Assembly (NCBI RefSeq): GCF_014839835.1
Contig: NC_071627.1
Location: 18,532,001 to 18,596,000, forward strand
Source of the DNA: Dryobates pubescens
Lineage: Eukaryota > Chordata > Aves > Piciformes > Picidae
DNA length: 64,000 nt
Reading direction: 5' to 3'
A program made the translations under genes and the position numbers. The notes beneath the pieces are model-generated. The model saw nothing but the letters and a program-made list of their open reading frames with translations, ran no database searches and was not told where the DNA came from. Shown here one piece after another: positions 13,901-24,657 of this stretch (position 1 is its first letter; every line of letters begins with the position of its first letter).

Positions 13901-16900
13901 TTTGGGCTTGACTTTCCTTTTTAAAAAGCACCAGCAATTGCTGTCCTTAAAATGCCTCTCAGAACACCTTTGCACAGCAAACCCTGCCTCCTGGTAGGGC
14001 ACATGTCTGCTCAGCCCTGATTCATGCCTACCTGCTGTCTTGGAGGCAATTGCCTGGTGCACCATGTGCTTTCTGGGCACTGGTTACTCACTCTTGTCTG
14101 TTTTATAGCTGTTGGACCTGAGCAGCTTTTTCAGAGCCTTTTCTAGGGAGCTCTGAGATTTACTTTCTTTTTTTTCTGGCTGGAGCAGTCCCTTCACCTT
14201 CCCATCCACCAACTGATGCCAGCAGACACAGGGTTGCAGAGCCCCAGGGTGGTCATGCACTTGCTCTGAGCACAGGGTAAGGTTTGTCCTGTTATTGGCT
14301 GCCTCCCTGTTGTCATGGGGCTGGGGTGCTTGTAGAATCATTAAGGTTGGAAAAGACCTCTAAGATCATTAAGTCCAGCTGTCAGACTAATGGTTGCCGT
14401 CTCCTGTCTTGGTGGGTGGGTGCCACAGTGCATGCAGCTCCCTGAGAGCTATGGGGGCGGTGTGTGGGAGGGTGAGTTCTCACCGTGCTCCCTCTGTTGG
14501 AGAGGGATGATGTGATTTGCTGTTTCCTCTCTCTCTCTCTTTCCCTGATAGTCCACAAGGAAACGGAGCTCAGAGTGGAAGGAATTGTGACCGGGCACCT
14601 GGCCGCAAGACGCAGAACACTGATACCTATGAGATGGTAAACCCACCCCCTGCATCTCAGATGGAAGCTTCATGGGCATAAATGGGGACTTCTCCCATGG
14701 GATGGTGATCTACCAGTGCTGAGACCCCAGGCAGTTCCTTTCCCAGCAGCTGCTCCTGTTCTTGCTGTGACTAAAGCTTCTCACTTGTCCCTGTGTTCTC
14801 AGAAGTGTTTGAATGAGTGGAAGCATTGGTATCCCTGTGCTAGCCCCTCTATCACCTGGCACTGAAGCAGAGGGAAGAGGAGTGGGGCTGGATGTATTCA
14901 TATGTCACCCTCCTAAACCAGTTTTGCCTCTGGGCTTGGCTTCTTATGGGAGTATATCAATTATGGGGGTGCTGGTCTTGAGCTCAGGCTGGATGCCTGC
15001 CCCGCACATAGCCAGAGGGAGGTGAGGAGTGCTGCCCTCCACAACTGAGAAGGTGCTGGGTTAAAAGCCACGGCCAGAGCAGGGTAGTGGAGCTGATTGG
15101 AGCATGAGAACAAGTTTGGCAGGAGGAGGGAGCTGCCAAAGGGGAAACACTACGTGATGATAGCTGTGTATGGAATACTGTGGCAAGAAGATGATGATGT
15201 CCACTCTCCTTTGTCTCCATGAAAAGAAAATGCAGTTGTTCCAACAAAGCTAAAAGTGGAAAATAGGAAACTAAAAAGAGAAAATAAGTTACTATAAAAA
15301 GGGTGCCCAAACTGGATGCCACTGTGACAGGGTGTTGTCAAGAGTTAGGATGATTTAAAAAAATGAGCTGGTGTGCTAATCTCTCTAGCATCTGTATGCA
15401 ATAATTTAAATAAGATTTTATAAGGGACAGGAAATGTATTTCTATGGGATTGGAGAGACCTTACCACAAACTGCCTCAGCTCCCTCTGAAGCCTCTGTCA
15501 CTGACTGCTTTTAGGAAAGGGATATTTGAGTTAAAAATCCCGGTAGGTGGCTCAGCTCCCGGTCTTGATGCATTCCAGAGGAAGCATTAGGTGTAACAAG
15601 GACAGTCTCCTTCGGGGCTTTGTGGTATTTCCTGGTAGCACCGGAGGGGGAGTGGATGCTGATGAGCCTGACTGACAGGAGATGATTCAGAGAGCATATC
15701 TGCTCCTTTCCTCCTTGCATGCCATTGTCACTGGCAATTCCCCAGAGCCACAGGAGTGGTGGCACTTGCTTCTGGGACCTGTGATATGTGGGGATGCCAG
15801 TGAGGTGGCCGCCTGCCCTGAGCAGCAATGCAGGCACACGAGTCCTACTGCAGGCTGCAATGTCTGGTGCGTAGGAAGGCATCTAGCAGAGAACTGCAGA
15901 GGTCAGCATTGTCTGCTTTCACGTCACCAGTAATTACTTAGGTGAGGAAGCAGCACATTAATGAAATTAGCAAGTGATGTTTAACCAGCAGGTGCTATCA
16001 CAGGGCCCCAACATCATGGAAATCCCCATGCTGCCTGGCATGAAACCTCTGTTCCCCGTGGCGCTTCCTGCCCTGCAGTGATGCTCATAAACCATCATAT
16101 TATGCTAAATGCTGCATCTCCAGGTGGGACTGGAGATGGAAAGTCCCCTCTCTCCCAGTAGTTGCTCTCCTGGGATTGCACCATTTGTAGTTGTTGCAAC
16201 ATGTCTTGTAGCACCTGGAGAAGGGGATGTGAGCCCATTAGTCACTCATTTCTTTTGTCCTTTTTTCAGCACGGGGAGCAGAAGTGGGTGGCCAGGCTGA
16301 GGAAAGGGCTGTGTGTGTGCCAGGGAACAGGCTGTGGTATCTTGGACATCAGCTATTTAAGATTTGCAGTGACTCTGCAGGGCATCTGCCCTGGTGTCCT
16401 TCTAGGGTGGAGACCTAAGTGCAAAAGGCTTTTGGGGGTCTGCAAATACCACCACTCCTTGGCACTGTCTGTTTGCCCTGGTTGTGCCACATAGGGCTTT
16501 AAGGAAAGCTGTGTTTAAATGCTCCCATTCATGCTTGAGAGGAAAGAAGAGGGCACCCCTAGTTAGTCATAGCTGCTCAGATCTCCCTGTCTCTCTTAAC
16601 TCAGTGGGTGTTAGAAGTTGTGCTGCGTGTCACACCACCCTCGGGCAGCAGAAGTCTGCTGGAGAGAATTTTCCTTAGTTTTGGGCATTGGGTTTCATCT
16701 TCCTTCTTGGAGACAGAACAGCATCAAAATGCTAACTAGAAGGACTAGGGACAGGTACCAGAAGTTTTCATCTTGTGGATCCTTAGAGAGAGAAATAAAC
16801 CTGCTCTGGACCAAGGTGCTGAGGTGGACTGGATGAGTGGATCTGTGCCTGACAGCAGGGCAGGGAAGGCTCGGCACCTAAAAGCTTGGCTGGCTGGTCC

Positions 16901-19900
16901 AGTAGGTGATGCTACCTCTTTGCAAGCCTGGCCTTGCTGCTGGTGTGGTGGATGTGCTGCAGGGCAGAGGGGCCCCATGGCAAGGCTGGGTTTGTAAGTG
17001 CTTTTAAGTCAGGTAGAGGAGGCTCTTGCAAGTGAACCAGCGTCAAACGTGATTTCTCTCTCTCTTCAGCTGGACTGTGATCGAATTCTGCACGGGGTAA
17101 AGGGTGGAAGGATTTTCTGCAGCACATCCTCACAACCAGTCTGTGGCACTGATGGGAAAACATACAAAAATGAATGTGACTTGTGTTCAGCTGCCATGTG
17201 AGTAGGCGGAGAGATTTCAGTAATACAGGGCCATCCACCGTTCCCGAGTGTCTTTTGCAGCAGTGTTTGTTTTGATATATCATGACTCACTATCAAGTGT
17301 GTCCTTGGTGCCTCGCTGTTAAGCAAACATAGATCAAAATGCCGGAGATTAATCTGCTGACAGCTAATTAAGATACACAACTTTCCTGAGTCCCCTATTC
17401 CCTTTCTGCCCAATCATGAGGTTGTTTGGGGAGTAATAAACGCCGTCAGATTGGAAGTGGCATCAAAGCATTAAGAGTCCACAGAGGACCGTTGTGCCGA
17501 TGGCGGAGAGCTGTGGCATTGCAAGTTGAATAATGAGCAATGTCTTGTCCTCCCTTTGCAGGAGAGATTCAAACTACGTCACAATAAACTATCGAGGTGA
17601 ATGCCGAAAGCCTGCCCCTGAAGTGGTAAGCGGTGTGCCACAGCTGGGCTGGGGAAACATCAATCTTTCCTTTTCCCCTGGTGAAACTCCCCTGTCTCAG
17701 CTTGGGGGAGCCTGATCCAGGCAGCTGCAATGAAGAGCGGGGAAAAAAGAGCAGCCTCTGGCAGTCACCAGCTGCCCTACTGGGCTCCTCAGGAATAGCT
17801 GAGGGTCAACAGCTTGCCTCTGCAGGCAGGTTACCAGGTTAATCGAATGAACAAGTTAACTGAACTAAGGGGTTAATTAAAGCCATGCTCTGGAGCTGCT
17901 TTCCGGTCAGGTGCTGCAGCATGCTCTGTACTAGTAGGGTCAGCCTGGGGAGTCCTGTGGGTGGGGAGGGTTTGCTTGTATTGCAGACTGGCAGGGAAGA
18001 GGTCTATTGGAGCCCCATCTCTGTGTGTGGGGTTTAAAAATTATCTTTTGACCTGGGATGAGATATTTCTGAGAACAGAGGTAACAGCCACCCAAAGTAC
18101 CTTTTGGCTGTGTAGCATCCCCGTCTCACTCCACATGCATCCTGGGAAGTCAGCCTGGCCCTTGCATCTGCAGGGTGCTTGTGGTCCAGATGTTTAAGTA
18201 CAGGTTCAAACTTGAATATATAACTTGGGTCTAATCTCCATGTTTTGCTTAGGCTGTATGGTAGGAGTGACATGTCTGGGGAAAGATCTGGCTTTCCTCG
18301 TGGCACTTTGGTGAGACCAGAAAGACTAGGACTTGGTAAATCATACAGGACTCATTTTACAAATAATATCTAAGGAAATAGTTGGAAGATGAAAATTATC
18401 TGCTAAGTGGTATACTTTTGGGAAAGATCTTGAGCCTTGACATCTTTTGCAGTCCCACGCAGCAGATGAGTTAAACATTTCTCAGTTGTACTTTATCTTT
18501 CCACCAGCTTGGCAGACTCCAGCACTTTGGCAGCCAGGGTCTCCTAATTTGTGTTTCTTGAGTGTGTGGGATGCCCTGTAGCACCCAGGAAGGACTACCC
18601 TCTGTATTGGCATGAACTCAAGAAACTGAATATTTGTCCCAGGGAAATACTGAGATTTGTTCCTGCTCCAGAGCTGGATGCAATCAAAATCAGCCAAAAG
18701 TTTTGTAAAGTTCTGGATGGGAGCTTTGGCTTCTGAATAGGATTTGGTATCGGTGTGCTTGTAGGCAATGAAAAGTTTTCCTCTGGAATAGTTTTCATTC
18801 CAGAGGGTCATGCCATGCCTTCCTCTGCTCAGTGCCAGGATGCCAGCACAACCCCAAACCATTAAAAAGTAAACATTCCAGCTCCACTTCTCTTCTGTAC
18901 AGCTGCTGAGTGCTCTCAGCTTTGTTTAAAGTTGGAGGGATGGTAGTGCAAAGAGGAATATCTTTTCCCATGATTGTACTGGAGACCTTCATGTCTCAAA
19001 CTTTATTGTTATGGAGCCACTGCTGGCTTGTGTATTCTGGGGCTGCATGGAGAATAGGCGCTACACAAGCCTCTTGGTGACTGTGCTCACACTGCCCATG
19101 ACAGATGAGATTGGGTATACCATGGCAACTGAAAAATAGAGAGGATTCCCAGAAACCTGTGCCTGGTCTGGAATTCCTTACTGTTCTGTGTTTTTACCAA
19201 GCTGTTACAGCTCTTTAGCCTTTGCAATTAGAGGAATATGCCATTTACCTTAGTCAGACAGCTTGTAGCTATGTTAAGTATTCCAAGGGGAGTTGGATGC
19301 AATTAAAAGGGAAAGTGCTAAGCTTATTCCCTGGGGCAAAAAAAGGCCAAACATAACCCCCTCCCCTCAGGATTTATTCTTTATTTAGATACGTTAAGTC
19401 ACCTGAAGACCTGGACCAGAAATTTATGGAAGCTTATGAAGAGCAATGTTATTTTCAGCACTGAAATTCATGGTCACTTGCAGCATAATGAATTCTTTTC
19501 TACTGAATATTCAGGCACTAATATATGCTACTAAACCCCAGAGGAAACCAGCTCCAGCAGTGCTTTCGGCATCAGAAAGGGTTTTAGACAGTTGCAGTGT
19601 GCAGAATGAAAATGCAAAGGCATCTATTTAAGCTTAGGATAGAGATAACAAATTGCTACCCAAAAATGTAGTATTTCCTTGAGCTGTATATTGAAATTAT
19701 CCATGGAAGGTACCGGATTGACTGACAAAATGTGTGTCCAAGCTGCTTTACCCTTTTGCAGCTCAGTGTCTGCATCTACTCCTGCCTGTAAATCTCCTCC
19801 TGGAATTGCAGATGTTTCTGGCAACACTCCCTGCCTTGTGACCAGGTTGCCATCAGGGAGGGGTCCTGGTAGGAAGGATTGGGAGCTGTCACTAACTGGT

Positions 19901-20655
19901 GTATCTGTGCACTGCCATGGTGGAACACCTTGCTCCAGAGAGAGCCTGTCCTTGGGGCCTCAGGCTGTCTAGTGTTGGTGTCACCACCTTCCTCAGGAGG
20001 CCTGCGCTGTAACCAAGTTCCTTTGATCTTGTTCTGCTTTACTGAAGATAAATGTAGGTCTGAGTCCTGGGTTTAGGTATCTTTTGTTGATGTTGCAGTT
20101 GATGTGTCACAGATGAATTAATTGTGGGTCTTTCCAGTACATTTCACTTTTATTACTGTATATCTCACAATTCCTTTATTTGCTTTTCCACAAATCACCG
20201 ATGTGGTAGGAAACAGTGTGCCCACATTAGTCAACATGTCAGGGGGAAAAAAAAGAAACATCCATTTTCTCCTTTTTAAATCTGTTGGGTTTTAACAGAC
20301 GACTCCCAGGTTTGTGGTGGGCAAGTCCCAGTTTTCTTACAATGCTCTTCACATTTGCATGCTGCTTTTTAAGGTGGTGGAAGGAAGAAAAAGACAAAAC
20401 CACAAAGCCTTCCTTTGTTAGTTGTTAGGTGTGGAATGCACCTAGTTTCTGGCTGAAATTAGTTTTGTTTTCCTAGGCTGGCAGAGACCCAACTGCCTGC
20501 CCTGGTGCCAGGCTCTGCTGCAGTTGTGCTGCTGAGCTGGCCAGAGGGGCTGTGGGGCTGTCATACTGATAGTAATACTGGCAAGTGTCACATAGCAGTG
20601 GTCATGCTTGGGGATAGACTTTTTTTTTTTTTTTGCTCTTTCTTTCCAGAAATAA
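4905..20655 (+). CDS. SPINK5: SPINK5/LEKTI-like secreted Kazal inhibitor, 13 coding exons, 338 aa
   Basis: Coding exons: 4905-4962, 6157-6182, 7233-7360, 7927-7990, 9599-9726, 9900-9951, 12275-12405, 12988-13069, 13588-13652, 14552-14636, 17070-17197, 17562-17625, 20650-20655 (last codons AAA TAA). The exons total 1017 nt with consistent phases. Residues 1-19 are a hydrophobic signal peptide. Three LEKTI-type modules with four cysteines follow (about 29-92, 93-152, 153-223); modules 2 and 3 carry the CTREN(D/A)PV reactive loop and the NKC-x-MC motif typical of mammalian LEKTI. Residues 224-273 are an eroded module. A complete six-cysteine Kazal domain (274-337) ends the protein. Human LEKTI has 15 modules, so this gene is short. 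Intron 2 appears to use a GC donor. No R-X-K/R-R furin site was seen in the linkers, unlike mammalian LEKTI. The orthology call rests on the CTREN-type modules and on position beside the ovoinhibitor gene. The last coding exon is the least certain. Confidence 0.87.
5239..5278 (+). mobile_element. CR1 LINE 3' tail fragment
   Basis: CTCGAGGTCTCTTCCAACC followed by a decayed terminal repeat (TGATGCTGTGAAA), the typical CR1 3' end in sense orientation. It lies in intron 1 of the SPINK5-like gene. Confidence 0.6.
7233..7990 (+). other. SPINK5-like module 1 (exons 3-4)
   Basis: Exons 7233-7360 and 7927-7990 encode the first LEKTI-type module. Four cysteines are present (NEC, FSC, NKC, MMC); cysteines III and VI of the classical Kazal set are absent, as in most LEKTI modules. 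The loop reads CPTTKEPV, which puts Thr at P1 instead of the Arg of modules 2 and 3. A charged linker follows the last cysteine. Confidence 0.85.
7599..7705 (-). mobile_element. CR1 LINE 3' end fragment, antisense
   Basis: Reads GAATCACAGGATGGGAGGGGCTGGAAGGATC and then ATCATCTAGTCCAACTCCTG, the complement of a CR1 3' end. It is diverged and lies in intron 3 of the SPINK5-like gene. Confidence 0.75.
9599..9951 (+). other. SPINK5-like module 2 (exons 5-6), P1 Arg
   Basis: Exons 9599-9726 and 9900-9951. Cysteines at DEC, LSC, NKC and IMC. The loop CTRENDPVRDSSGK is nearly the human LEKTI consensus and places Arg at P1, which predicts trypsin-like or kallikrein-like targets. The second exon encodes only a basic linker rich in Lys, Arg and Asn. 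Confidence 0.9.
10611..10627. repeat. poly-A run (17 A)
   Basis: Uninterrupted run of 17 A in intron 6 of the SPINK5-like gene, with no recognisable SINE or retrocopy body before it. Confidence 0.85.
12275..13069 (+). other. SPINK5-like module 3 (exons 7-8), P1 Arg
   Basis: Exons 12275-12405 and 12988-13069. The first is 131 nt, one codon longer than its 128-nt sister exons because of an extra GAC at its start. The loop CTRENAPVRDSS again has Arg at P1. The exon starts of modules 2 and 3 are closely similar, which indicates tandem duplication. The second exon is a hydrophilic Gln/Arg/Ser linker. Confidence 0.88.
14333..14392 (-). mobile_element. CR1 LINE 3' end fragment, antisense
   Basis: AGAATCATTAAGGTTGGAAAAGACCTCTAAGATCATTAAGTCCAGC is the reverse complement of a CR1 tail. 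It lies in intron 9 of the SPINK5-like gene. Confidence 0.75.
14526..14541. repeat. short CT dinucleotide run at a splice acceptor
   Basis: (CT)n run that forms the pyrimidine tract just upstream of the acceptor at 14550/14551 for exon 10 of the SPINK5-like gene. Confidence 0.8.
17070..17625 (+). other. SPINK5-like terminal six-cysteine Kazal domain (exons 11-12), P1 Thr
   Basis: Exons 17070-17197 and 17562-17625 encode a classical Kazal domain: LDC, IFC, PVCGTDGKTYKNEC, DLC and GEC. There are seven residues between cysteines II and III (STSSQPV), so P1 is Thr. In mammalian LEKTI the last module is also of the complete six-cysteine type, which supports orthology of the 3' end. Confidence 0.9.
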
Positions 20656-21345
20656 TGGAGGTCAGACTGCCAGCAAACACCAGGGATCAGCTGTGACCAA
20701 AGGTACAGAGAAGTGCAGTGATTTAACCCCTACTAGCCAGTCTGTCCTCTGCACGCTGTTTTTCACAAGGGTTGGAGTGTCCAGCCGTGCCTGGGGACAA
20801 AGGTCTCTGCAGTGTGCTTTTTCCCTCTTGCTGCAGCCATAGGATGGTGGAATTGAACCTGTGGGAATGTGCAAACCTTCTAGTGCACATGGTGATGGGC
20901 TCTGCCCCTTGATTTACCTGGCTCTGTTTTTCCAGCTGGGCTGTTGCGCAGAATACTGCTCTGCCCCTGTTATGGGGAGACAGAGATGGATTAGAGTCCC
21001 TGCAGAGCATGGGGGAATCACAGCTTTGAGGTCTCCTATTGGTCATTTCAGGTCTTGTTGCCTTCTGGGACTATAGTAATAAATTGTCTTCTTCCTGTCT
21101 CCCTAGGGCGAATAAAGGAAGAGTTGATGTTGAGCATCGGGGAGCTGTTGAGTCCCCAAGACTGCTGGAGCTGCCTTAATCCCCTTCTGCAGTGAATGGG
21201 GCTGTCCTTGCTCAGGTGGAGGGCAAAGGGCTGTGGGGACTCAGCCGTGTCTTCCCAGGTCTGCCCGACGTGTGCCGGTGCGGTCTCTGCCGCCTCACTG
21301 TGTCTTAGTGTGCTTCTACAATAAAGTTAACTCAGCAGCTTCATG
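20656..21345 (+). other. 3' UTR of the SPINK5-like gene, with one intron
   Basis: After the TAA (20653-20655) the exon runs to a donor at 20702/20703 (AAAG|GTACAG). A pyrimidine-rich acceptor (TCCCTAG) opens a last exon at 21107. The poly(A) signal AATAAA is at 21320-21325, so the transcript should end near 21345. Skipping the 20650-20702 exon would still give a stop after two codons in the 21107 exon, so the protein end barely changes. Confidence 0.55.
21320..21325 (+). promoter_or_regulatory. poly(A) signal of the SPINK5-like gene
   Basis: AATAAA, followed about 20 nt later by a T-rich stretch (CACTTTTCTTCAC). It is the first canonical signal after the last mapped exon start apart from an AATAAA inside that exon at 21111-21116. 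Confidence 0.6.
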
Positions 21346-23022
21346 TCACTTTTCTTCACTAAGCCTTGTGGGAGGGACAAAAGAGTCCCCACTCCAGCTT
21401 TACAGCCTGTGGCCCCTTGGCAATAGGCTGGGAGGCCCCTTGGGGCACGTCACCTGCTGTAAATACCCAGTGAAAATGTTGGAGCTGTGAAGGAAGAGCG
21501 TGGTCTGGGTTTAGGAGAGGAAGGACCAAGGATCAGGTTCTTTTTGACTCATCATGAGGTCTTTAGTCAAGTTGCTTCATCATCCTTTCAGCCCTTTTCT
21601 CTTGCGTGTAACACTGACATTAAAGATACTTGCCTACCTCAGAGGGTTGTTTGGAGATTTAATTGGTTTACAACTGGAAACCCATGGACAAGATTTGTTT
21701 TTAAAGTACCCTGCACATTGGACTGAGAGGTTAGCTGCTGCACTGTGTCCTTGTCTGAGGCACTGGGAGAAGCAGTTTTAAGCAGCTGCAGAAGGTAGAT
21801 ACACCTTGACCAGTCATGTCAGGTGGTGTGCTGAGCCCTGACCCACCAAAGCTGGAGCTGAGGTTGCAGCCAGGAAGGTGTCTGGATCTGGAAGTGTGAA
21901 TTGGCCAGCAGCATTTCTCTCTTTGAGAGGGCAGAAGTACTGATGGCACCCTTGAGGCAGTGCAGCTCAAGCAAAAAGTTCAGCCATCTTGGTGGCTCAT
22001 GGACCTTCACCGTGCTCTTCTGGGTAACATTTCTGCCTTTGCCCTGAACTTCCTTCCCTAAACAAGGCCCCGTGGGCACAAGGGCTGGGCCGGTGCCCAT
22101 CTGAAGAATCACCTCCTGCAGGGACTGGTTCTTTCCTTTGGGTTCCTAGTGCTGGGCAAGACGGAGAAGTGAGACATTCCATGGTGTTGAATAGCTTAAG
22201 TTATTTAAGGAAAAGTATCATTGCTTTGGGATGTAGCTGCCTTACAGACAGTTCTCATTCATTTATAGTCTGAAACTATCATAAGACAAAGCTCAAGCCT
22301 TTGAGCTAAGGGCTCCTCTGGCTTGTTTGGGGCAATGCATCTGAGAAGAGGGTGGGATTTGCAGAGGAGGAGATTGTGATGGTGGGTTAACAGAAACCTG
22401 CTGGCAGTTTGCACGCACTTCCTGTACTTTCTTCTATAACTGTTACTTAAAGCAAATATGTTCTTTATTTGTATAAACTTCGTTGCAGGACATTTCCAGG
22501 AGACCTTGAGTGCATACAGAGTGTTTGAGTCCACTTTAGCTGTGACCTGCTCTGTAAACACTTTCTGTTGCAAATAAAGCTGGAGTGACTTTCTTTCAGA
22601 TTTTTTTTTTTGGCAGGATTTTACCAGCACTAATTGATTTCACTCCCACTGAAGACATGGATTTTAAATTTGTTTTTTTTTTTTTTTTTTCTCCCTCCAT
22701 CAATTAAGTTATCAAATCCCTTTTTTTCTACTACACTTAATGGGAATCGATTTTTAACTTCTCCAGAGCGCGATGCCTGCGGAAGCATTTTTTTTGCCCT
22801 TACTGATAATAATTTGATTTTTTGTTATCAGCAAACTGACATTGGTAGGTGTTAATATTTTGTGTGCTGATTTTTTTACTATTATTAATTTTTATTTATT
22901 TTTTTTAAATGTGAGCAAACAATGTAGAAATCAATTGTTACTGCCTCTTTCTACACGGAAAATCCTCTCACTGAGTGCACTCGTGTAGGGTGAAAGTCAT
23001 CATTTTTTGTTACTGGTTAGCT

Positions 23023-23507
23023 GATTTCACAGTGTCACCAAGGTTGGAAGAGACCTCGAGGATCATTGAGTCCAACCTGTCACCACAGACCTCAGGACTA
23101 GACCATGGCACCAAGTGCCACGTCCAATCCTCTCTTGAACACCTCCAGGGACGGTGACTCCACCACCTCCCTGGGCAGCCCATTCCAATGACGAACGACT
23201 TGCTTGGTGAAGAACCTTCTCCTCACCTCAAGTCTAAACCTCCCCTGGCACAGCTTGAGGCTGTGTCCCCTTGTTCTGGTGCTGGTTGCCTGGGAGAAGA
23301 GACCAACCCTTTCCTGGCTACAACCACCCTTCAGGTAGTTGTAGAGGGCAATGAGGTCACCCCTGAGCCTCCTCTTCTCCAGGCTAAACAACCCCAGCTC
23401 CCTCAGCCTCTCCTCCTAGGGCTTGTGCTCAAGGCCTCTCCCCAGCCTTGTTGTCCTTCTCTGGACACGTTCAAGTGTCGATGTCCTTCCTAAACTGAGG
23501 GCCCCTG
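23023..23507 (-). mobile_element. CR1 LINE, 5'-truncated, antisense
   Basis: About 485 bp. On the minus strand it encodes the CR1 reverse-transcriptase C-terminus (motifs such as [17 protein letters not shown] and [15 protein letters not shown]). The 3' end is at 23023 and the truncated 5' end meets the next copy at about 23508. Confidence 0.9.
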
Positions 23508-23508
23508 C

Positions 23509-23742
23509 CTTTAAGCTGTGGTGAAACTTAGGCTGGAGGTGAGGAGAAAGTTCTTCACTGAGAGAGTTGTTAGCCATTGGAATGTGCTGCTCAGGGAGGT
23601 GGTGGAATCACCATCCCTGGAGGTGTTCAAGACGGGATTGGCCGTGGCACTTGGTGCCATGGTTTAGTCATGGGGTCTGTGGTGACAGGTTGGACTTGAT
23701 GATCTTTGAGGTCTCTTCCAATCTTGGTGATTCTGTGAAGTT
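23509..23742 (+). mobile_element. CR1 LINE 3' end, sense, abutting the antisense copy
   Basis: Begins near TTAGGCTGGAGGTGAGGAGAAAG and ends GGTGATTCTGTGAAG. It is the same part of CR1 as the neighbouring antisense copy, so the two form a head-to-head inverted repeat. Confidence 0.9.
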
Positions 23743-24657
23743 AATTCTTGAAACAAGTTAATAATTGAATGCTTTTTATGCAGCCTGAAAATGGTGAGTA
23801 CAGGACAGTAAAAATCGTCTGATGATGTCTGCTGACTGAGTCCAGCTATAAAAACCAGGTACAGGGGCATCTACGTGATTTTATAAAAGCAGTGCACAAT
23901 TTGTGGCTTAAAATAAACCCTTGCAAGTGAAAAATTGGGGCACTTGAAAGCTATTATGACCTGGAGTTGATTTAAAGTATTTAGGTTTTGAAATAATTGC
24001 CCACCAAACCTGTATTAACTGTGCTCCAAAAGCAATGAGCTGCTGAAGATGGTGCTCCACTAGTCTCTTCTGTCAGTATTTGAGCACCTTCTGAATTTGT
24101 CCTGCTGCCAGCAGAAATTACCATTCACAAAAATTGTAGCTGGTGATAAGGCATCATTAATCAGATGCCAAACCTGTCTATTGATAAGATACAGGATAGT
24201 GACTTGCTAATACCACCTCTGCCAGAGGCAGCAGTGCTAACTCCCTTCTATTCTCAGCAGCCTGCCCCGTCAGTCCTTTCTTGCTTTCAATCCCTTTTTG
24301 CAGGTTGCTCCAAGGGCTCACCAACACTGTCTGTCCTGAGCAGTGCTGTGTGCGGTGGAGCTCTGCATGAGTGATGCCACACATCATATCTGTGCAGTTC
24401 CTGAGGAGAAGGAGGCAAAGGCTCAAGAGGTATTGGGGATTTATTACTCTTCCTGTTACGTTTGCACTTGATTACCCTTTTTGTTGCCCTCTAACACAGT
24501 AATGAGGCCAGAGCAGTCCTCTATGAAACTGGAAAGTACCAGCACTCTGAGCATTCTTCAGTTAGCTGTAAATGAGACTTTATTAAGGGTGTCTCTTGCC
24601 AATATCCACAGACCCCATGCGGTTCACAGCAGTTTCTGAGGTTTTGCAGAGCTGGTG

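Larger units (their letters stand above)
13588..14636 (+). other. SPINK5-like eroded module / linker (exons 9-10)
   Basis: Exons 13588-13652 (phase 0 to 2) and 14552-14636 (phase 2 to 0) keep the phase pattern of a Kazal exon pair and have good splice sites (GTGAGT; GTAAAC), and the frame stays open. The 50 encoded residues contain only two cysteines and no reactive loop or Asn-Lys-Cys motif. They read as a Gly/Ser/Arg/Gln-rich spacer. The likely history is a module that lost its fold and remains as a linker. These exons are less certain than the rest because no homology supports them. Confidence 0.55.

Noticed and set aside
20650-20702. A longer coding exon extending the SPINK5-like protein
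   Set aside because: Exon 12 ends in phase 0 and this exon reads AAA TAA, so it adds one residue and a stop. Other frames would break the phase pattern.
22558-22580. AATAAA near 22573 as a poly(A) signal of a gene
   Set aside because: No exons or frame lead up to it, and the SPINK5-like transcript already has a signal at 21320.
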